Shown: positions 19,475-28,057, counted from the first letter of the stretch. The stretch is 64,000 nt of DNA from Actinobacteria bacterium IMCC26207 (GCA_001025035.1 LCZK01000010.1:124001-188000), one strand, 5' to 3'. Translations and numbers: made by a program. Notes: a model not told the origin generated them from the letters alone.

Positions 19475-20602
19475 TCAGGCCCCCCAGGCAGGAGCAACTG
19501 CAGAGTTGCCGTTGTAGGGGTCAGTCTGGGTGGCTGGAGCCTGAGCGGGGCTGACCCGTGGAGCCGGCACAGTAGACAGAATCCGATTCACAACTTGTTC
19601 CACGTCGATGTCTTGGGCGAGGGCCTCATAGGACAACAACAAGCGGTGGCGCAGAATCTCGGGTGCAACGTCGAATACATCTTGGGGTGTCAGGTAGTTG
19701 CGTCCACGCAGCATGGCCAGAGCGCGTCCGCCGCGAATCAATCCAATCGAGGCTCGGGGGCTTGCACCGAGTTCTATGTAGCTTCGGAGCTCGGCTAGGC
19801 CAAAGTTCTCTGGGGTGCGGGTGCACAAAACCAGATTCACGGCGTATTCCAACACGCTGCGATCGACGTACACACGCTCCGCTGCGCCCTGCAGTTGCCG
19901 TACCTGATCCAGAGTGACTACTTGGTGGGCTTCGGGGGCCGCAGTTCCCATCCGCTGAACGATTTCCACTTCTTCTGCCGGAGACGGGTATCCCAGAACA
20001 ACCTTCATCAAGAACCGGTCTCGCTGGGCCTCGGGTAGTGGGTAGACACCCTCAGATTCAATGGGGTTCTGGGTAGCGAGCACGATGAAAGGCCCATCGA
20101 GTTTATGTGTCGTTCCGCCGATCGTGACCTGCTGCTCAGCCATCACCTCGAGCAGAGCGGACTGCACCTTGGCCGGGGCGCGGTTGATTTCATCGGCCAG
20201 TACAAAGTTGGCAAAGATCGGCCCAAGTTCCACATCGAATGACTCGCTTGAGGCCCGGTAGATTCGAGTTCCCACCACGTCTGCAGGCAGCAGGTCTGGG
20301 GTGAACTGAATACGAGAAAAAGTTCCTCCTACTGAGAGCGCCATGGTCTCTGCAGACAGAGTCTTTGCCAAGCCCGGAACACTCTCCAACAGGCAATGTC
20401 CGCCAGCAAGCAAACAGGTGAGCAGCCGTTCAATAGCGCGATCCTGACCCACGATGACTTTCTTCATTTCGAACAGCAACTGTTCGAGGACTGCAGAATC
20501 AGCCAGAGGTGCCTGAGGCTGGGCCGGGTCAGTTTGTTGTGGTGTCGGCCTGCCCGACGGGCTAAGCGGGTCGGTTTGTTGTGGTGTCGGGGCGGGGTCC
20601 AT
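19475..20602 (-). CDS. MoxR-family AAA ATPase
   Basis: A 375-residue AAA+ ATPase. Walker A is seen in the degenerate MoxR form ESVPGLAKTLSAETM, with Walker B VLADEINRAPAKVQSALLEVMAE, sensor 1 ATQNPIESEGVYPLPEAQRDRF, and a helical lid. The first 30 residues are Pro/Gln-rich and contain a PTPQQTDP duplication, encoded by two near-identical 23-bp copies 42 bp apart (20526-20548 and 20568-20590). It is first in the operon, so the promoter should lie in 20603-20935. Confidence 0.93.
   Translation of the reverse strand: MDPAPTPQQTDPLSPSGRPTPQQTDPAQPQAPLADSAVLEQLLFEMKKVIVGQDRAIERLLTCLLAGGHCLLESVPGLAKTLSAETMALSVGGTFSRIQFTPDLLPADVVGTRIYRASSESFDVELGPIFANFVLADEINRAPAKVQSALLEVMAEQQVTIGGTTHKLDGPFIVLATQNPIESEGVYPLPEAQRDRFLMKVVLGYPSPAEEVEIVQRMGTAAPEAHQVVTLDQVRQLQGAAERVYVDRSVLEYAVNLVLCTRTPENFGLAELRSYIELGASPRASIGLIRGGRALAMLRGRNYLTPQDVFDVAPEILRHRLLLSYEALAQDIDVEQVVNRILSTVPAPRVSPAQAPATQTDPYNGNSAVAPAWGA
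20526..20590 (-). repeat. coding duplication in the MoxR N terminus
   Basis: Two 23-bp copies (20526-20548, 20568-20590) differ by one base, period 42 bp. They encode two PTPQQTDP peptides in the unstructured N-terminal tail. Confidence 0.85.
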
Positions 20603-20935
20603 CTGGCTCCTCGTGTGAGCAGTGCTGCTCGGAATGGTGACAAGTGCGGTGTAGGTAGATCTGCAGAGCGGTTTTCTGTACGGGATGCACCGTACGGGGG
20701 GAATTGATGTTCTGCTCGTCGCAAGCTCGAATTACTGACGTAATTTTCAGCTCATTGCTGTACTGCTGTTGACATAGCTTGCCCCGCGTGGGCAGGACCC
20801 TTGTGCATCTCGCTGCGCAGCAGGTGATCAACAGGTCAACACTGCTCGCTTGGGAGTCGGAGGTACGCAGTTGTTGAGCAGCCTGAGTGGGAGACAGAGA
20901 CTGCAGGGGCCCGCGACTTGTAGCATGCACTTCTC
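20603..20935. other. 333-bp divergent intergenic region between moxR and ftsY
   Basis: Both flanking genes are transcribed outward, so it must hold at least two promoters. I see no convincing open frame, RNA gene or strong palindrome. A signal recognition particle RNA would have been plausible next to ftsY-ffh, but its conserved GGAAG tetraloop region is not present. Confidence 0.6.
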
Positions 20936-22180
20936 ATGTCTCCCATATTGATCATCATCATTATTTTCGCAATCGGCGTTGTGGTTGCAGGAGCCCTACT
21001 GCTCGGCCGCCCCAGCAAGGGCGAGCTCCTTGAGGGCCCGCCAGAGGGTGTCTTACCCCGTGAGGCAGGAACTCAAGCCCTAGACCCAGATTCCTTGGAC
21101 GGTCCAGAGATCGAGACGGTCGAACCCGTTGCCGGAATCTTGGGGTCGAGCGTTGCGATTACTGGTCCGGAACTCACTGCCGAAGAAGAAGCCGCAAATA
21201 TCGCAGCGGCTGAACAGGCCGAGCAGGAGGGCGAAGATGCCAGGCTCGCTCAAGTAGCCGAAGAGGCTGCGGAGGATGAGCGCCCAAATTTTCTTGAGCG
21301 CCTTGCGAAGGCGCGCTCTACGTTTTCGGGTTTCCTTGGGTCAGTTCTCTCACGATCCCAAATTGATGCCGAAAGTTGGAACGAACTTGAAGAGGCTCTG
21401 ATTCGGGCAGATGTGGGAATCGGTCCGAGCCAGAAATTGCTTGATTCAGTGCGAGTCACCGTCAAAGAGAACGGTCTCACGACATCTGCCGAACTTGTCG
21501 AAGCAGTGAAAGATCAGATGAAGGCAGATCTTGCAGGCCCAGTCACCCTGGCTCGCGCCGAGACTGCCCCCACAATCTGGCTGTTTGTTGGCGTCAATGG
21601 CGTTGGCAAAACCACCACGATCGGAAAGCTCGGCAAGCGACTCACTGATCAAGGCGATCGCGTTGTGATGGCAGCCGGCGATACCTTTCGTGCAGCAGCG
21701 GCAGAGCAACTGGGAACATGGGCGGATCGATGCGGTGCAGATCTGGTCCGAGGCGAAGAAGGCGGAGACCCCTCGGCAGTCATCTTCGATGCCGTCGCGT
21801 CAGCTGCAGCCAAGGGAGCAGACATCGTCCTGGCCGATACTGCAGGGCGGTTGCACAACAAGACCAACCTGATGGAAGAACTTTCGAAGGTGCGAAGAGT
21901 TGCAGACAAGGGTGAGGGAACCGTCACCGAGGTCCTGTTAGTACTTGATGCCACCACAGGCCAGAACGGCCTACAACAAGCACGTCAGTTCACCGAGGCC
22001 ACCGAAGTCACCGGCGTAGTTCTGACCAAGCTGGATGGATCAGCCAAAGGTGGCATTGTTTTTGCAATCCGTTCTGAGCTCGGGATTCCCGTGAAACTGG
22101 TCGGACTCGGCGAGACAGCCGTTGACCTTGTGGACTTCAACTCAGCTGAGTTTGTCGACGCACTCTTTGCCCAAGACTGA
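20936..22180 (+). CDS. ftsY: signal recognition particle receptor FtsY
   Basis: A 414-residue SRP receptor GTPase that docks ribosome-nascent chain complexes at the membrane. It begins with a hydrophobic segment (residues 3-24, ILIIIIIFAIGVVVAG), then an acidic A domain (to about 110), the N domain, and the G domain with GVNGVGKTTTIGKL, DTAGRLHN and TKLDGSAKGG. The N-terminal membrane helix is typical of actinobacterial FtsY. ffh follows 43 bp later on the same strand. Confidence 0.96.
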   Translation: MSPILIIIIIFAIGVVVAGALLLGRPSKGELLEGPPEGVLPREAGTQALDPDSLDGPEIETVEPVAGILGSSVAITGPELTAEEEAANIAAAEQAEQEGEDARLAQVAEEAAEDERPNFLERLAKARSTFSGFLGSVLSRSQIDAESWNELEEALIRADVGIGPSQKLLDSVRVTVKENGLTTSAELVEAVKDQMKADLAGPVTLARAETAPTIWLFVGVNGVGKTTTIGKLGKRLTDQGDRVVMAAGDTFRAAAAEQLGTWADRCGADLVRGEEGGDPSAVIFDAVASAAAKGADIVLADTAGRLHNKTNLMEELSKVRRVADKGEGTVTEVLLVLDATTGQNGLQQARQFTEATEVTGVVLTKLDGSAKGGIVFAIRSELGIPVKLVGLGETAVDLVDFNSAEFVDALFAQD

Positions 22181-22223
22181 GCGTTGGAGTCAACCAGTGC
22201 GGGACCGGTAGCATGAGGGCCAA

Positions 22224-23705
22224 ATGTTTGAGTCACTCAGCGATCGATTTGATGGAATTTTTACTCGGCTTCGTGGGAAGGGTCGACTTTCTGAAGCAGA
22301 TGTAGACGAGGTGCTGCGGGAAATCCGCATGGCGTTGCTCGAGGCTGACGTCAACCTGGCCGTAGTCAAGGCGATGCAAGAACGCATTCGCGAGCGTGCC
22401 GTAGGAGAAGATCTTTCCCTTTCGCTCAACCCGGCGCTACAGGTCAAGAAGATCGTCCTCGAAGAACTCACCCAGACTTTGGGCGGCGAGACCCTCCGCA
22501 TCACCTACGCATCCAAGCCCCCCACTGTGGTGTTGATGGCCGGCCTGCAGGGATCCGGTAAGACCACCAACTCGGCCAAGCTGGCAAAGTGGTTCAAAGC
22601 ACAAGGTCGCAACCCCATGTTGGTCGGTGCTGACTTGCAGCGGCCCGCCGCAGTGGCTCAGCTGCGCACTCTGGCCGCTCAGATTGATGTGCCGGTGTTC
22701 TCTGCTTCTGATGAGGTGGTCCTCTCAGGCGTAGGCGATCCAGTCGACGTTGCCCGAGCAGCCGTTGCAGAGGCACGCCGCTTGGGACGAGATGTCCTCA
22801 TTGTCGACACTGCGGGTCGCCTCGCAATCGATGCCGAGTTGATGACTCAGGTCAGGCAGATCTCCGATGAGGTGCAGCCTGACTACACCTTCTTGGTTGT
22901 TGATGCCATGACAGGCCAAGACGCTGTGGCAGTTGCTGAGTCGTTCCACGCCACGCTCGAACTCGACGGTGTGATTCTGACCAAGCTCGACGGCGATGCT
23001 CGCGGTGGAGCAGCACTGTCAGTCAAAGAGGTAGTCGGCAGACCAATTGCATTCGCATCTACTGGCGAGAAGCTCGAAGACTTTGACCTGTTTCATCCGG
23101 ATCGTCTGGCGGGTCGAATCCTCGGTGAGGGCGACCTTGCCACCTTGATCGAAAAGGCCGAGGGCGCATTCGAACAAGACCAGGCTGAAGAAGCCGCTGC
23201 CCGTCTTATGGACGGCTCGTTCACGCTTGATGACTTCTTGGACCAGATGCAGGCGCTCAAAAAGATGGGCCCTCTCTCTGGCGTAATGGCCATGTTGCCC
23301 GGAGTACCCAAAGAGGTTCGCGACGTAGAGATTGACGATCGGCAAATCGCCCGGGTGGAGGGCATCATCAAGTCGATGACTCCGGCCGAGCGAATGAAAC
23401 CAGAAATCATTGATAACTCTCGCCGAGACAGAATTGCAAAGGGGTCTGGTTCCTCGGCAACTGATGTGACACAGCTTGTCAATCAGTTCAAGCAGATGCG
23501 CCAGATGATGCAGCAGATGGGTGGCAATAAATTTGCGAAGCGCAAGGCCAAGAAGGCCAAGAAGGGAAAGAAGGGCGGAGGCAGAGTGACCGCCAAGGGC
23601 CCGGTACAGATTGATAAGAAGGCATTTGCGCTGCCGACCCTCGAGGAGATGGAGGCGCAACTGCCCAACCGTGCAGGCGCGAGTGGCTCCGAGAACTCGC
23701 CTTGA
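22224..23705 (+). CDS. ffh: signal recognition particle protein
   Basis: A 493-residue SRP54 GTPase. N domain up to about residue 90; G domain with GLQGSGKTTNSAKLA (P-loop), DTAGRLAID and TKLDGDARGGAALS; C-terminal M domain with Met-rich helices (MRQMMQQMGG), which binds signal peptides and SRP RNA, followed by a basic KRKAKKAKKGKKGG tail. Length is slightly above E. coli Ffh because of the tail. Adjacent to ftsY, giving both SRP partners in one cluster. Confidence 0.97.
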   Translation: MFESLSDRFDGIFTRLRGKGRLSEADVDEVLREIRMALLEADVNLAVVKAMQERIRERAVGEDLSLSLNPALQVKKIVLEELTQTLGGETLRITYASKPPTVVLMAGLQGSGKTTNSAKLAKWFKAQGRNPMLVGADLQRPAAVAQLRTLAAQIDVPVFSASDEVVLSGVGDPVDVARAAVAEARRLGRDVLIVDTAGRLAIDAELMTQVRQISDEVQPDYTFLVVDAMTGQDAVAVAESFHATLELDGVILTKLDGDARGGAALSVKEVVGRPIAFASTGEKLEDFDLFHPDRLAGRILGEGDLATLIEKAEGAFEQDQAEEAAARLMDGSFTLDDFLDQMQALKKMGPLSGVMAMLPGVPKEVRDVEIDDRQIARVEGIIKSMTPAERMKPEIIDNSRRDRIAKGSGSSATDVTQLVNQFKQMRQMMQQMGGNKFAKRKAKKAKKGKKGGGRVTAKGPVQIDKKAFALPTLEEMEAQLPNRAGASGSENSP

Positions 23706-23856
23706 TTCCATGCTGCTGCCGGCCCGAACCCCAAACTCAGAATGACAAACCCTGTCTGAGCTTGCCCAAGGCACCCTGCTGCGACCATCATATGTAGTCG
23801 CCCGTTTTGGGCTGAGGGTGTTGCAGGTCGTTCTGCTGCACCAAGAAGAATCACTT

Positions 23857-23888
23857 GTGACGTTCTCGCACTCCCGTGGGTGCGTCAC
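23857..23888 (+). promoter_or_regulatory. possible hairpin upstream of rpsP
   Basis: GTGAC (23857-23861) can pair with GTCAC (23884-23888), enclosing a GCAC..CCC / GGGTGC stem. It lies 35 bp before the rpsP start in a 217-bp gap that has no gene. It could be a terminator for the SRP genes, without a T-run, or a ribosomal-protein leader. Weak. Confidence 0.3.
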
Positions 23889-23922
23889 CACCGAAGAACC
23901 AGACTGAAAGAAGTTACACATC

Positions 23923-24195
23923 GTGGCAGTTCGACTCCGCCTCACGCGGGTAGGCAAGAAGAAGCAACCTTCGTACCGCATCGTTGCAGCAGATGCCCGC
24001 TCACCTCGTGATGGCAAGTACCTAGAGATCGTTGGAACCTACGACCCTCGTCGTGAGCCATCGGCAATCACGGTTGATAACGAAAAGGCCATCGAGTGGC
24101 TGAAGAAGGGCGCGCAGCCCTCTGAGCGTGTTCAGAAACTCCTCGTTATTTCTGGTGCATGGGATGAGTTCCAAGCATCGAAGGCGAGCAAGTGA
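23923..24195 (+). CDS. rpsP: 30S ribosomal protein bS16
   Basis: A 90-residue bS16 starting with GTG. The block VRLRLTRVGKKKQPSYRIVAAD is diagnostic, followed by ARSPRDGKYLEIVGTYDPR. It overlaps the KH-domain gene by 4 bp and heads the rpsP-khpA-rimM-trmD-rplS run found across bacteria. Confidence 0.97.
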   Translation: MAVRLRLTRVGKKKQPSYRIVAADARSPRDGKYLEIVGTYDPRREPSAITVDNEKAIEWLKKGAQPSERVQKLLVISGAWDEFQASKASK

Positions 24196-24500
24196 GCGAG
24201 GAAGACCTCGCGTCCGAGGATTCCGCCAATCAGCAGGACCCTGCAGGCAGCGGTGCGCGACCAGTTCAGGCAACTGCTGTGTTGGAGCACATCGCCCGGT
24301 CACTCGTAGAGACTCCCGACAGCGTTCGAGTCGAAGTTGTAGATGGGCCATCACATCCCAGACTGAATCTGTATGTGGCCCAAGGTGACATGGGACGCAT
24401 CATCGGAAAGCGTGGACGTATGGCATCTGCCATTCGCATCGTGACTCGCGCTGCAGCAGCACGAGATGGCGTCGAAATCGACGTCGAGTTTGTCGACTGA
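24192..24500 (+). CDS. khpA: KH-domain RNA-binding protein
   Basis: A 102-residue protein with an acidic N-terminal tail of about 30 residues and a single KH domain. The GXXG loop lies in RIIGKRGRMASAIR near residue 76. In Gram-positive bacteria KhpA binds RNA together with KhpB/EloR and affects cell division and elongation. It starts with GTG overlapping the rpsP stop and sits 8 bp before rimM. The acidic tail is longer than in the usual 75-80-residue KhpA. Confidence 0.9.
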   Translation: MSEEDLASEDSANQQDPAGSGARPVQATAVLEHIARSLVETPDSVRVEVVDGPSHPRLNLYVAQGDMGRIIGKRGRMASAIRIVTRAAAARDGVEIDVEFVD

Positions 24501-24508
24501 GTTCCCCC

Positions 24509-25015
24509 ATGCCAACTTCGGGCGCGGCAAGCTCCGATGGCGGTGGCCTGCTTGAGGTAGGTCGAATCACCAAAGCTCACGGCCTGCGCGGCGAAGTCGT
24601 CGTGTATCTCAGTTCTGATCGCACTGAGCGCGTTGCGCCGGGGTCGAAACTCGAGTCCGACCGCGGGCCCCTGACTGTGGTCAGTTCTCGCAAACACCAA
24701 GACCGCTGGATTGTTCAGTTCCAAGGGTGCACTACCCGGGAAGCTGCCGAGCAGGCACGTGGAACCGTTCTGAGCGCTGCTCCCATTAGCGACCCCGAGG
24801 GGATGTGGGTGCACGAACTCATTGGGTGCATGGTCCAGACCACAGATGGCACAAACCGTGGTCGCATCGAGTCAGTCATGGACAACCCTGCGGCAGATTT
24901 GCTAGTGCTTGAATCAGGGATCTTGGTTCCAGTGGTCTTTGCTCTGGGTGGACCAGTGGACGGGGTTCTCCTCGTCGATACTCCTGACGGGTTGTTCGAA
25001 CTGCTCGACTCATGA
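24509..25015 (+). CDS. rimM: ribosome maturation factor RimM
   Basis: A 168-residue RimM. The start region VGRITKAHGLRGEVVVYL is characteristic; a C-terminal PRC-barrel domain begins near MWVHELIGC and ends with VDTPDGLFELL. It binds uS19 and helps 16S 3' domain maturation. Located between khpA and trmD as usual. The stop is followed by imperfect direct repeats (about 13-15 bp units containing ACGCTTGT) up to the trmD start. Confidence 0.93.
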   Translation: MPTSGAASSDGGGLLEVGRITKAHGLRGEVVVYLSSDRTERVAPGSKLESDRGPLTVVSSRKHQDRWIVQFQGCTTREAAEQARGTVLSAAPISDPEGMWVHELIGCMVQTTDGTNRGRIESVMDNPAADLLVLESGILVPVVFALGGPVDGVLLVDTPDGLFELLDS

Positions 25016-25073
25016 ACGCTTGTGTTGATAACGCTTGTCTTGATGACGCCTGCCTCGCTGTTGGGAGGCCGAT

Positions 25074-25835
25074 ATGCGCATCGATGTTCTGACTATTTTC
25101 CCCGAGATGATTGTTGAGTTTGGTGCACACAGCCTGATCGGGCGCGCAGCCGCTGAGGGGTTGTTAGATCTGCGGGTGCATGACCTTCGAGCCGCAACCC
25201 AAGATGTTCATCGCACGGTGGATGATTCTCCCTTTGGCGGAGGTGCGGGCATGGTGCTGAAAGCCGGTCCGATCTTTGACACGGTAGAAAAAGAGCAGCC
25301 ACCGCGCCCGCTCTTTTTGCTTGGGCCCGGCGGGCGGCCACTCGACCAAGCCTGCGCTCAAGATTTGGCTGATTGCGGAGGGTTTTCGCTGCTGTGCGGC
25401 CGCTATGAGGGGATAGACCATCGGGTTCGCAAGCACCTAGTCGATGATGAACTCTCGATCGGCGACTTTGTGCTCTCGGGTGGCGAGGTTGCGGCCATGG
25501 TCGTGATGGAGGCCGTGGGTCGACTTATTCCGGGTGTCATGGGTAATGCGGATTCTGCCCAAGAGGAGTCGTTTTCTTCCGGTCTCCTAGAGCATCCTCA
25601 GTACACCCGACCAGCAGAGTTTCGGGACATGGTCGTGCCGGATGTACTGCTGTCTGGAGACCACGCTCGTGTTGGCCGGTGGCGAGAGGCCCAAGCGCTT
25701 TGGAAAACCCAACTCGTTCGGCCCGACCTGATTCAGGCACGGGGTGGACTCAGTGAACACGAGCGGTTACTCATGAATGAGTTTGAGTCAGAGGCTGAGG
25801 GCCTGCCGCGCTGGGCTGCAGAAGAGTCTGACTAA
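25074..25835 (+). CDS. trmD: tRNA (guanine(37)-N1)-methyltransferase
   Basis: A 253-residue SPOUT methyltransferase making m1G37, which prevents +1 frameshifts. MRIDVLTIFPEM is the normal start. The SAM-binding knot is seen in LLCGRYEGIDHRV near residue 105 and in LSGGEVAAMVVMEAVGRLIPGVMGN near residue 137. Length is normal. rplS follows after a 120-bp gap that contains a hairpin. Confidence 0.96.
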   Translation: MRIDVLTIFPEMIVEFGAHSLIGRAAAEGLLDLRVHDLRAATQDVHRTVDDSPFGGGAGMVLKAGPIFDTVEKEQPPRPLFLLGPGGRPLDQACAQDLADCGGFSLLCGRYEGIDHRVRKHLVDDELSIGDFVLSGGEVAAMVVMEAVGRLIPGVMGNADSAQEESFSSGLLEHPQYTRPAEFRDMVVPDVLLSGDHARVGRWREAQALWKTQLVRPDLIQARGGLSEHERLLMNEFESEAEGLPRWAAEESD

Positions 25836-25836
25836 T

Positions 25837-25855
25837 CCCGGTTCATTGCACCGGG
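25837..25855 (+). terminator. hairpin between trmD and rplS
   Basis: CCCGGT, a 7-base loop, ACCGGG: a perfect 6-bp stem starting 2 bp after the trmD stop. A T-rich stretch (ATTTTCTTCTG) lies about 15 bases further on, too far for a classic terminator. It may attenuate rather than end transcription into rplS. Confidence 0.45.
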
Positions 25856-25955
25856 GTGTGCTCCCCATTTTCTTCTGTTCGCTAACAGCTACTATCATGG
25901 CCATCTTGGCAATTCCGGTGCTGCAGACCCGCAGCGCTGTTCTAGGAGACCAGAC

Positions 25956-26300
25956 ATGAATCCCACCGACTTCATCGATCACCCCAACCTCCGTGAGGAC
26001 ATCCCAGAATTCGCCCCCGGCGATACTCTCAAGGTTCACGTAAAGGTGATTGAAGGAAACAAGGAGCGCACGCAGCTCTTTCAGGGTGCTGTGATTCGTC
26101 GCCAAGGCAGCGGAATTCACGAGACCTTTACCGTGCGCAAGGTCTCCTATGGCGTCGGAGTTGAGCGCACCTTCCCCGTGCACTCTCCCATCATCGACAA
26201 GATCGAGCGCATGTCCCGTGGTGACGTTCGTCGGGCAAAGCTCTACTACCAGCGTGATCGCATCGGTAAGGCTGCGAAGATCAAAGAATTGCGCGACTGA
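25956..26300 (+). CDS. rplS: 50S ribosomal protein bL19
   Basis: A 114-residue bL19 at the 30S-50S interface. Family blocks [22 protein letters not shown] (split here as [13 protein letters not shown] and EGNKERTQ), [13 protein letters not shown] and [20 protein letters not shown] are all present. The start is MNPTDFID after AGGAG. The 150 bp after it contain three 15-bp GTTCTTGTT-type direct repeats and no gene. Confidence 0.96.
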   Translation: MNPTDFIDHPNLREDIPEFAPGDTLKVHVKVIEGNKERTQLFQGAVIRRQGSGIHETFTVRKVSYGVGVERTFPVHSPIIDKIERMSRGDVRRAKLYYQRDRIGKAAKIKELRD

Positions 26301-26452
26301 GTTCTCGTTAGCTGGGTTCTTGTTCCTGGCGTTCTTGTTCGGTGGTTTTGTTCCCGCAGTTCAGCTGTAGACGTTTAGTTGAGAGTTTTCCTTCCCCCTC
26401 ACTCATGCCCATTGCGTTTCAACGCGGATCGGGCGCAGCGAATAGGGAACAG

Positions 26453-26809
26453 ATGTCAACCTCTAGATTCGACCCACGCAAGCTGGGTGCCTACGGCGAG
26501 AATCTTGTAACGCAGTGGTATCTGGATCGCGGCTACTGCGTGCTTGAACGTAACTGGCGTTGCAGATCCGGCGAACTCGACATCATCTTGGCCAAGGGTC
26601 GCAATGTTGTCATCTGCGAAGTAAAGACCAGATCTTCAGAGCGGTACGGAACACCCCTAGAGGCCGTAGGTCCTGCCAAGCAGCGCAAACTCCGCAGACT
26701 GGCCGCGCAATGGCTGCGAGAAGAGGCTCCGTTCAAGCCCGATTCAGTGCGATTCGATGTCGCAGGAGTCATGGGCCGGCAAATCCAGGTAGTCGTCTCG
26801 GCCCTCTAA
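26453..26809 (+). CDS. YraN/UPF0102 nuclease-like protein
   Basis: A 118-residue protein of the restriction-endonuclease-like fold. GAYGENLVTQWYLDRGY, RCRSGELDIILA (acidic catalytic pair candidate) and VICEVKTRSS (E-x-K) match the UPF0102 pattern. In the usual place after rplS, upstream of comM-dprA. Function is not settled, but the E-x-K motif is that of PD-(D/E)XK nucleases. ATG at 26453 starts the conserved region; upstream in-frame starts would add unrelated sequence. Confidence 0.88.
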   Translation: MSTSRFDPRKLGAYGENLVTQWYLDRGYCVLERNWRCRSGELDIILAKGRNVVICEVKTRSSERYGTPLEAVGPAKQRKLRRLAAQWLREEAPFKPDSVRFDVAGVMGRQIQVVVSAL

Positions 26810-26839
26810 ATCGGGGACTCTAAATTCAGCCCTGTGAGC

Positions 26840-27049
26840 TCAACCCCTGGGGTAGTGCGTCAAGCGACGCTCCCAGCAGCCCCGATGCCAATGCCGCCTC
26901 AGGTCTGGGGCCTCAATCGGAACCGCCACAAGGTGGCCCATGCCAGCTGGAATATCTCTGTTACAGCCCGGACAGGTGTACTGCTTGTGAGCCTCATATG
27001 GCTGTATCCGTCGAACCTCGCAGTCGGCAGTGGCCGTAAAATCAACCAC
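26840..27049 (-). CDS. small zinc-ribbon protein
   Basis: A 69-residue basic protein. YTCPGCNRDIP near residue 24 and RRHWHRGCWERR near residue 51 supply Cys and His ligands for one zinc. Proteins of this shape are common and conserved in actinobacteria, but I know no established function. The start is GTG at 27049. It lies 21 bp after a 36-residue single-TM protein on the same strand, so the two likely form an operon. Confidence 0.7.
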   Translation of the reverse strand: MVDFTATADCEVRRIQPYEAHKQYTCPGCNRDIPAGMGHLVAVPIEAPDLRRHWHRGCWERRLTHYPRG

Positions 27050-27070
27050 GGCTCAGAGCCAATTGCGCCA

Positions 27071-27181
27071 TCACCCGAGAAACGCCCAGACCAGCAAGCC
27101 GGCAGCCACAAGCAGAGCCGAGGCTACAAAGAGGTAGTCCCAAGCAGATTTGCGAGTCTTTTGATGAGGATTGAAGCCCAC
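27071..27181 (-). CDS. 36-residue single-TM protein
   Basis: A very short gene: start GTG at 27181, preceded by AGGA about ten bases upstream, stop at 27071-27073. The peptide begins MGFNPHQKTRKSAWDYLF and continues into one hydrophobic helix (about residues 18-34) ending WAFLG. Actinobacteria have a conserved small protein with the same basic head and terminal helix. An in-frame stop two codons before the GTG rules out a longer form. Upstream of the zinc-ribbon gene, probably co-expressed. Confidence 0.65.
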   Translation of the reverse strand: MGFNPHQKTRKSAWDYLFVASALLVAAGLLVWAFLG

Positions 27182-27201
27182 GCTTCATTATCCTGCGGAT
27201 C

Positions 27202-27987
27202 ATGACCCAGATGCACGCCGCCACAGAAGATTCTGAAAGCGACAGCGAACCGGCGGTGAGTGATGAGGCTGAACCGGCGGTGAACAATGAGACTGAACAC
27301 GCGGTGAGTAATGAGGCCGAACCAGTTGCTCAGGATGCGCTGCTTACAGAAACTGAGGCGCGGGTTCTTGGCTGTCTGCTCGAGAAGGAGCGCACTACTC
27401 CGGCCGATTACCCGCTCACCACGAATGCTCTGACTCGGGCTTGTAGCCAGACCACCTCACGCAACCCGGTGGTTGCCTATCAAGAGGCAACGGTTGACGC
27501 GACGCTCGCTGCCCTGAAGGATCGCGGCTTCGTCAGGTTTGTTCATAGTCAGTCCAACAGATCGACCAAATACCGCCAGGCAGTTGAAGAAGTCTGGGAC
27601 CTCTCTGCGGATCAGGTAGCGGTTCTGTGTGTGTTGCTACTGCGCGGTGCCCAGACCACCCAGGAGCTAAAAACTCGAACGGAGCGACTCTTTCCATTCG
27701 ACTCCGCAGAGGCTGTCGAGCGTTCTCTGGTCTCTCTGGCAAGTCGGCAGGAAGCAATGACTTTCAAGCTTGATCGGGCACCCGGACAAAAAGACCAGCG
27801 TTGGGTTCAGCTGTTGACCGGAGCGCCTTCAGCTCAAACGATCGCTCAGGCAGCAAGCAGTAGCTCTGTTCCCTCAGTCGCGCAGGCTCAGCAAAAGGCT
27901 CTTGAGGAACGTGTTGCAGTAGTTGAGCTAGAGCTTGATCGGATGCGGAAAATTCTCGAAGAGTTGGTCGGCCCTCTCGAGACCTGA
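27202..27987 (+). CDS. YceH/DUF480 family protein
   Basis: A 261-residue protein with two winged-helix-like DUF480 repeats (LTETEARVLGCLLEKERTTP near residue 50 and LSADQVAVLCVLLLRGAQT near 135) and a C-terminal coiled coil. The first 45 residues are acidic and built from a repeated octapeptide (EPAVSDEA type). Relatives are widespread, with no agreed function. It is divergent from the small TM gene, only 20 bp apart. Confidence 0.85.
   Translation: MTQMHAATEDSESDSEPAVSDEAEPAVNNETEHAVSNEAEPVAQDALLTETEARVLGCLLEKERTTPADYPLTTNALTRACSQTTSRNPVVAYQEATVDATLAALKDRGFVRFVHSQSNRSTKYRQAVEEVWDLSADQVAVLCVLLLRGAQTTQELKTRTERLFPFDSAEAVERSLVSLASRQEAMTFKLDRAPGQKDQRWVQLLTGAPSAQTIAQAASSSSVPSVAQAQQKALEERVAVVELELDRMRKILEELVGPLET
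27247..27318 (+). repeat. 24-bp coding tandem repeat, three copies
   Basis: Units at 27247, 27271 and 27295 encode EPAVSDEA, EPAVNNET and EHAVSNEA; a partial fourth follows. In the non-conserved acidic N terminus of YceH. Confidence 0.9.
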
Positions 27988-28057
27988 CCTGCACATGCAA
28001 GGCAGGAGCCATGAGATGGGTCAGACTCATAGTTCCGAATGAAGGAGGAGGCCGCTC

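Noticed and set aside
20562..20930. 122-codon minus-strand frame across the moxR-ftsY gap
   Set aside because: Overlaps the true MoxR start in another frame, low-quality composition and no ribosome-binding site.
20603..20935. Possible SRP (4.5S) RNA near ftsY-ffh
   Set aside because: The conserved symmetric/asymmetric loop sequence and GGAAG tetraloop are not present.
23019..24017. 332-codon open frame antisense to ffh and rpsP
   Set aside because: Shadow of strongly conserved genes on the other strand; Cys/Arg/Ser-rich with no family features.
27042..27287. 81-residue minus-strand frame ending SRVMAQLALSRG
   Set aside because: Its composition is unprotein-like, and the neighbouring frame gives the conserved 36-residue TM peptide.
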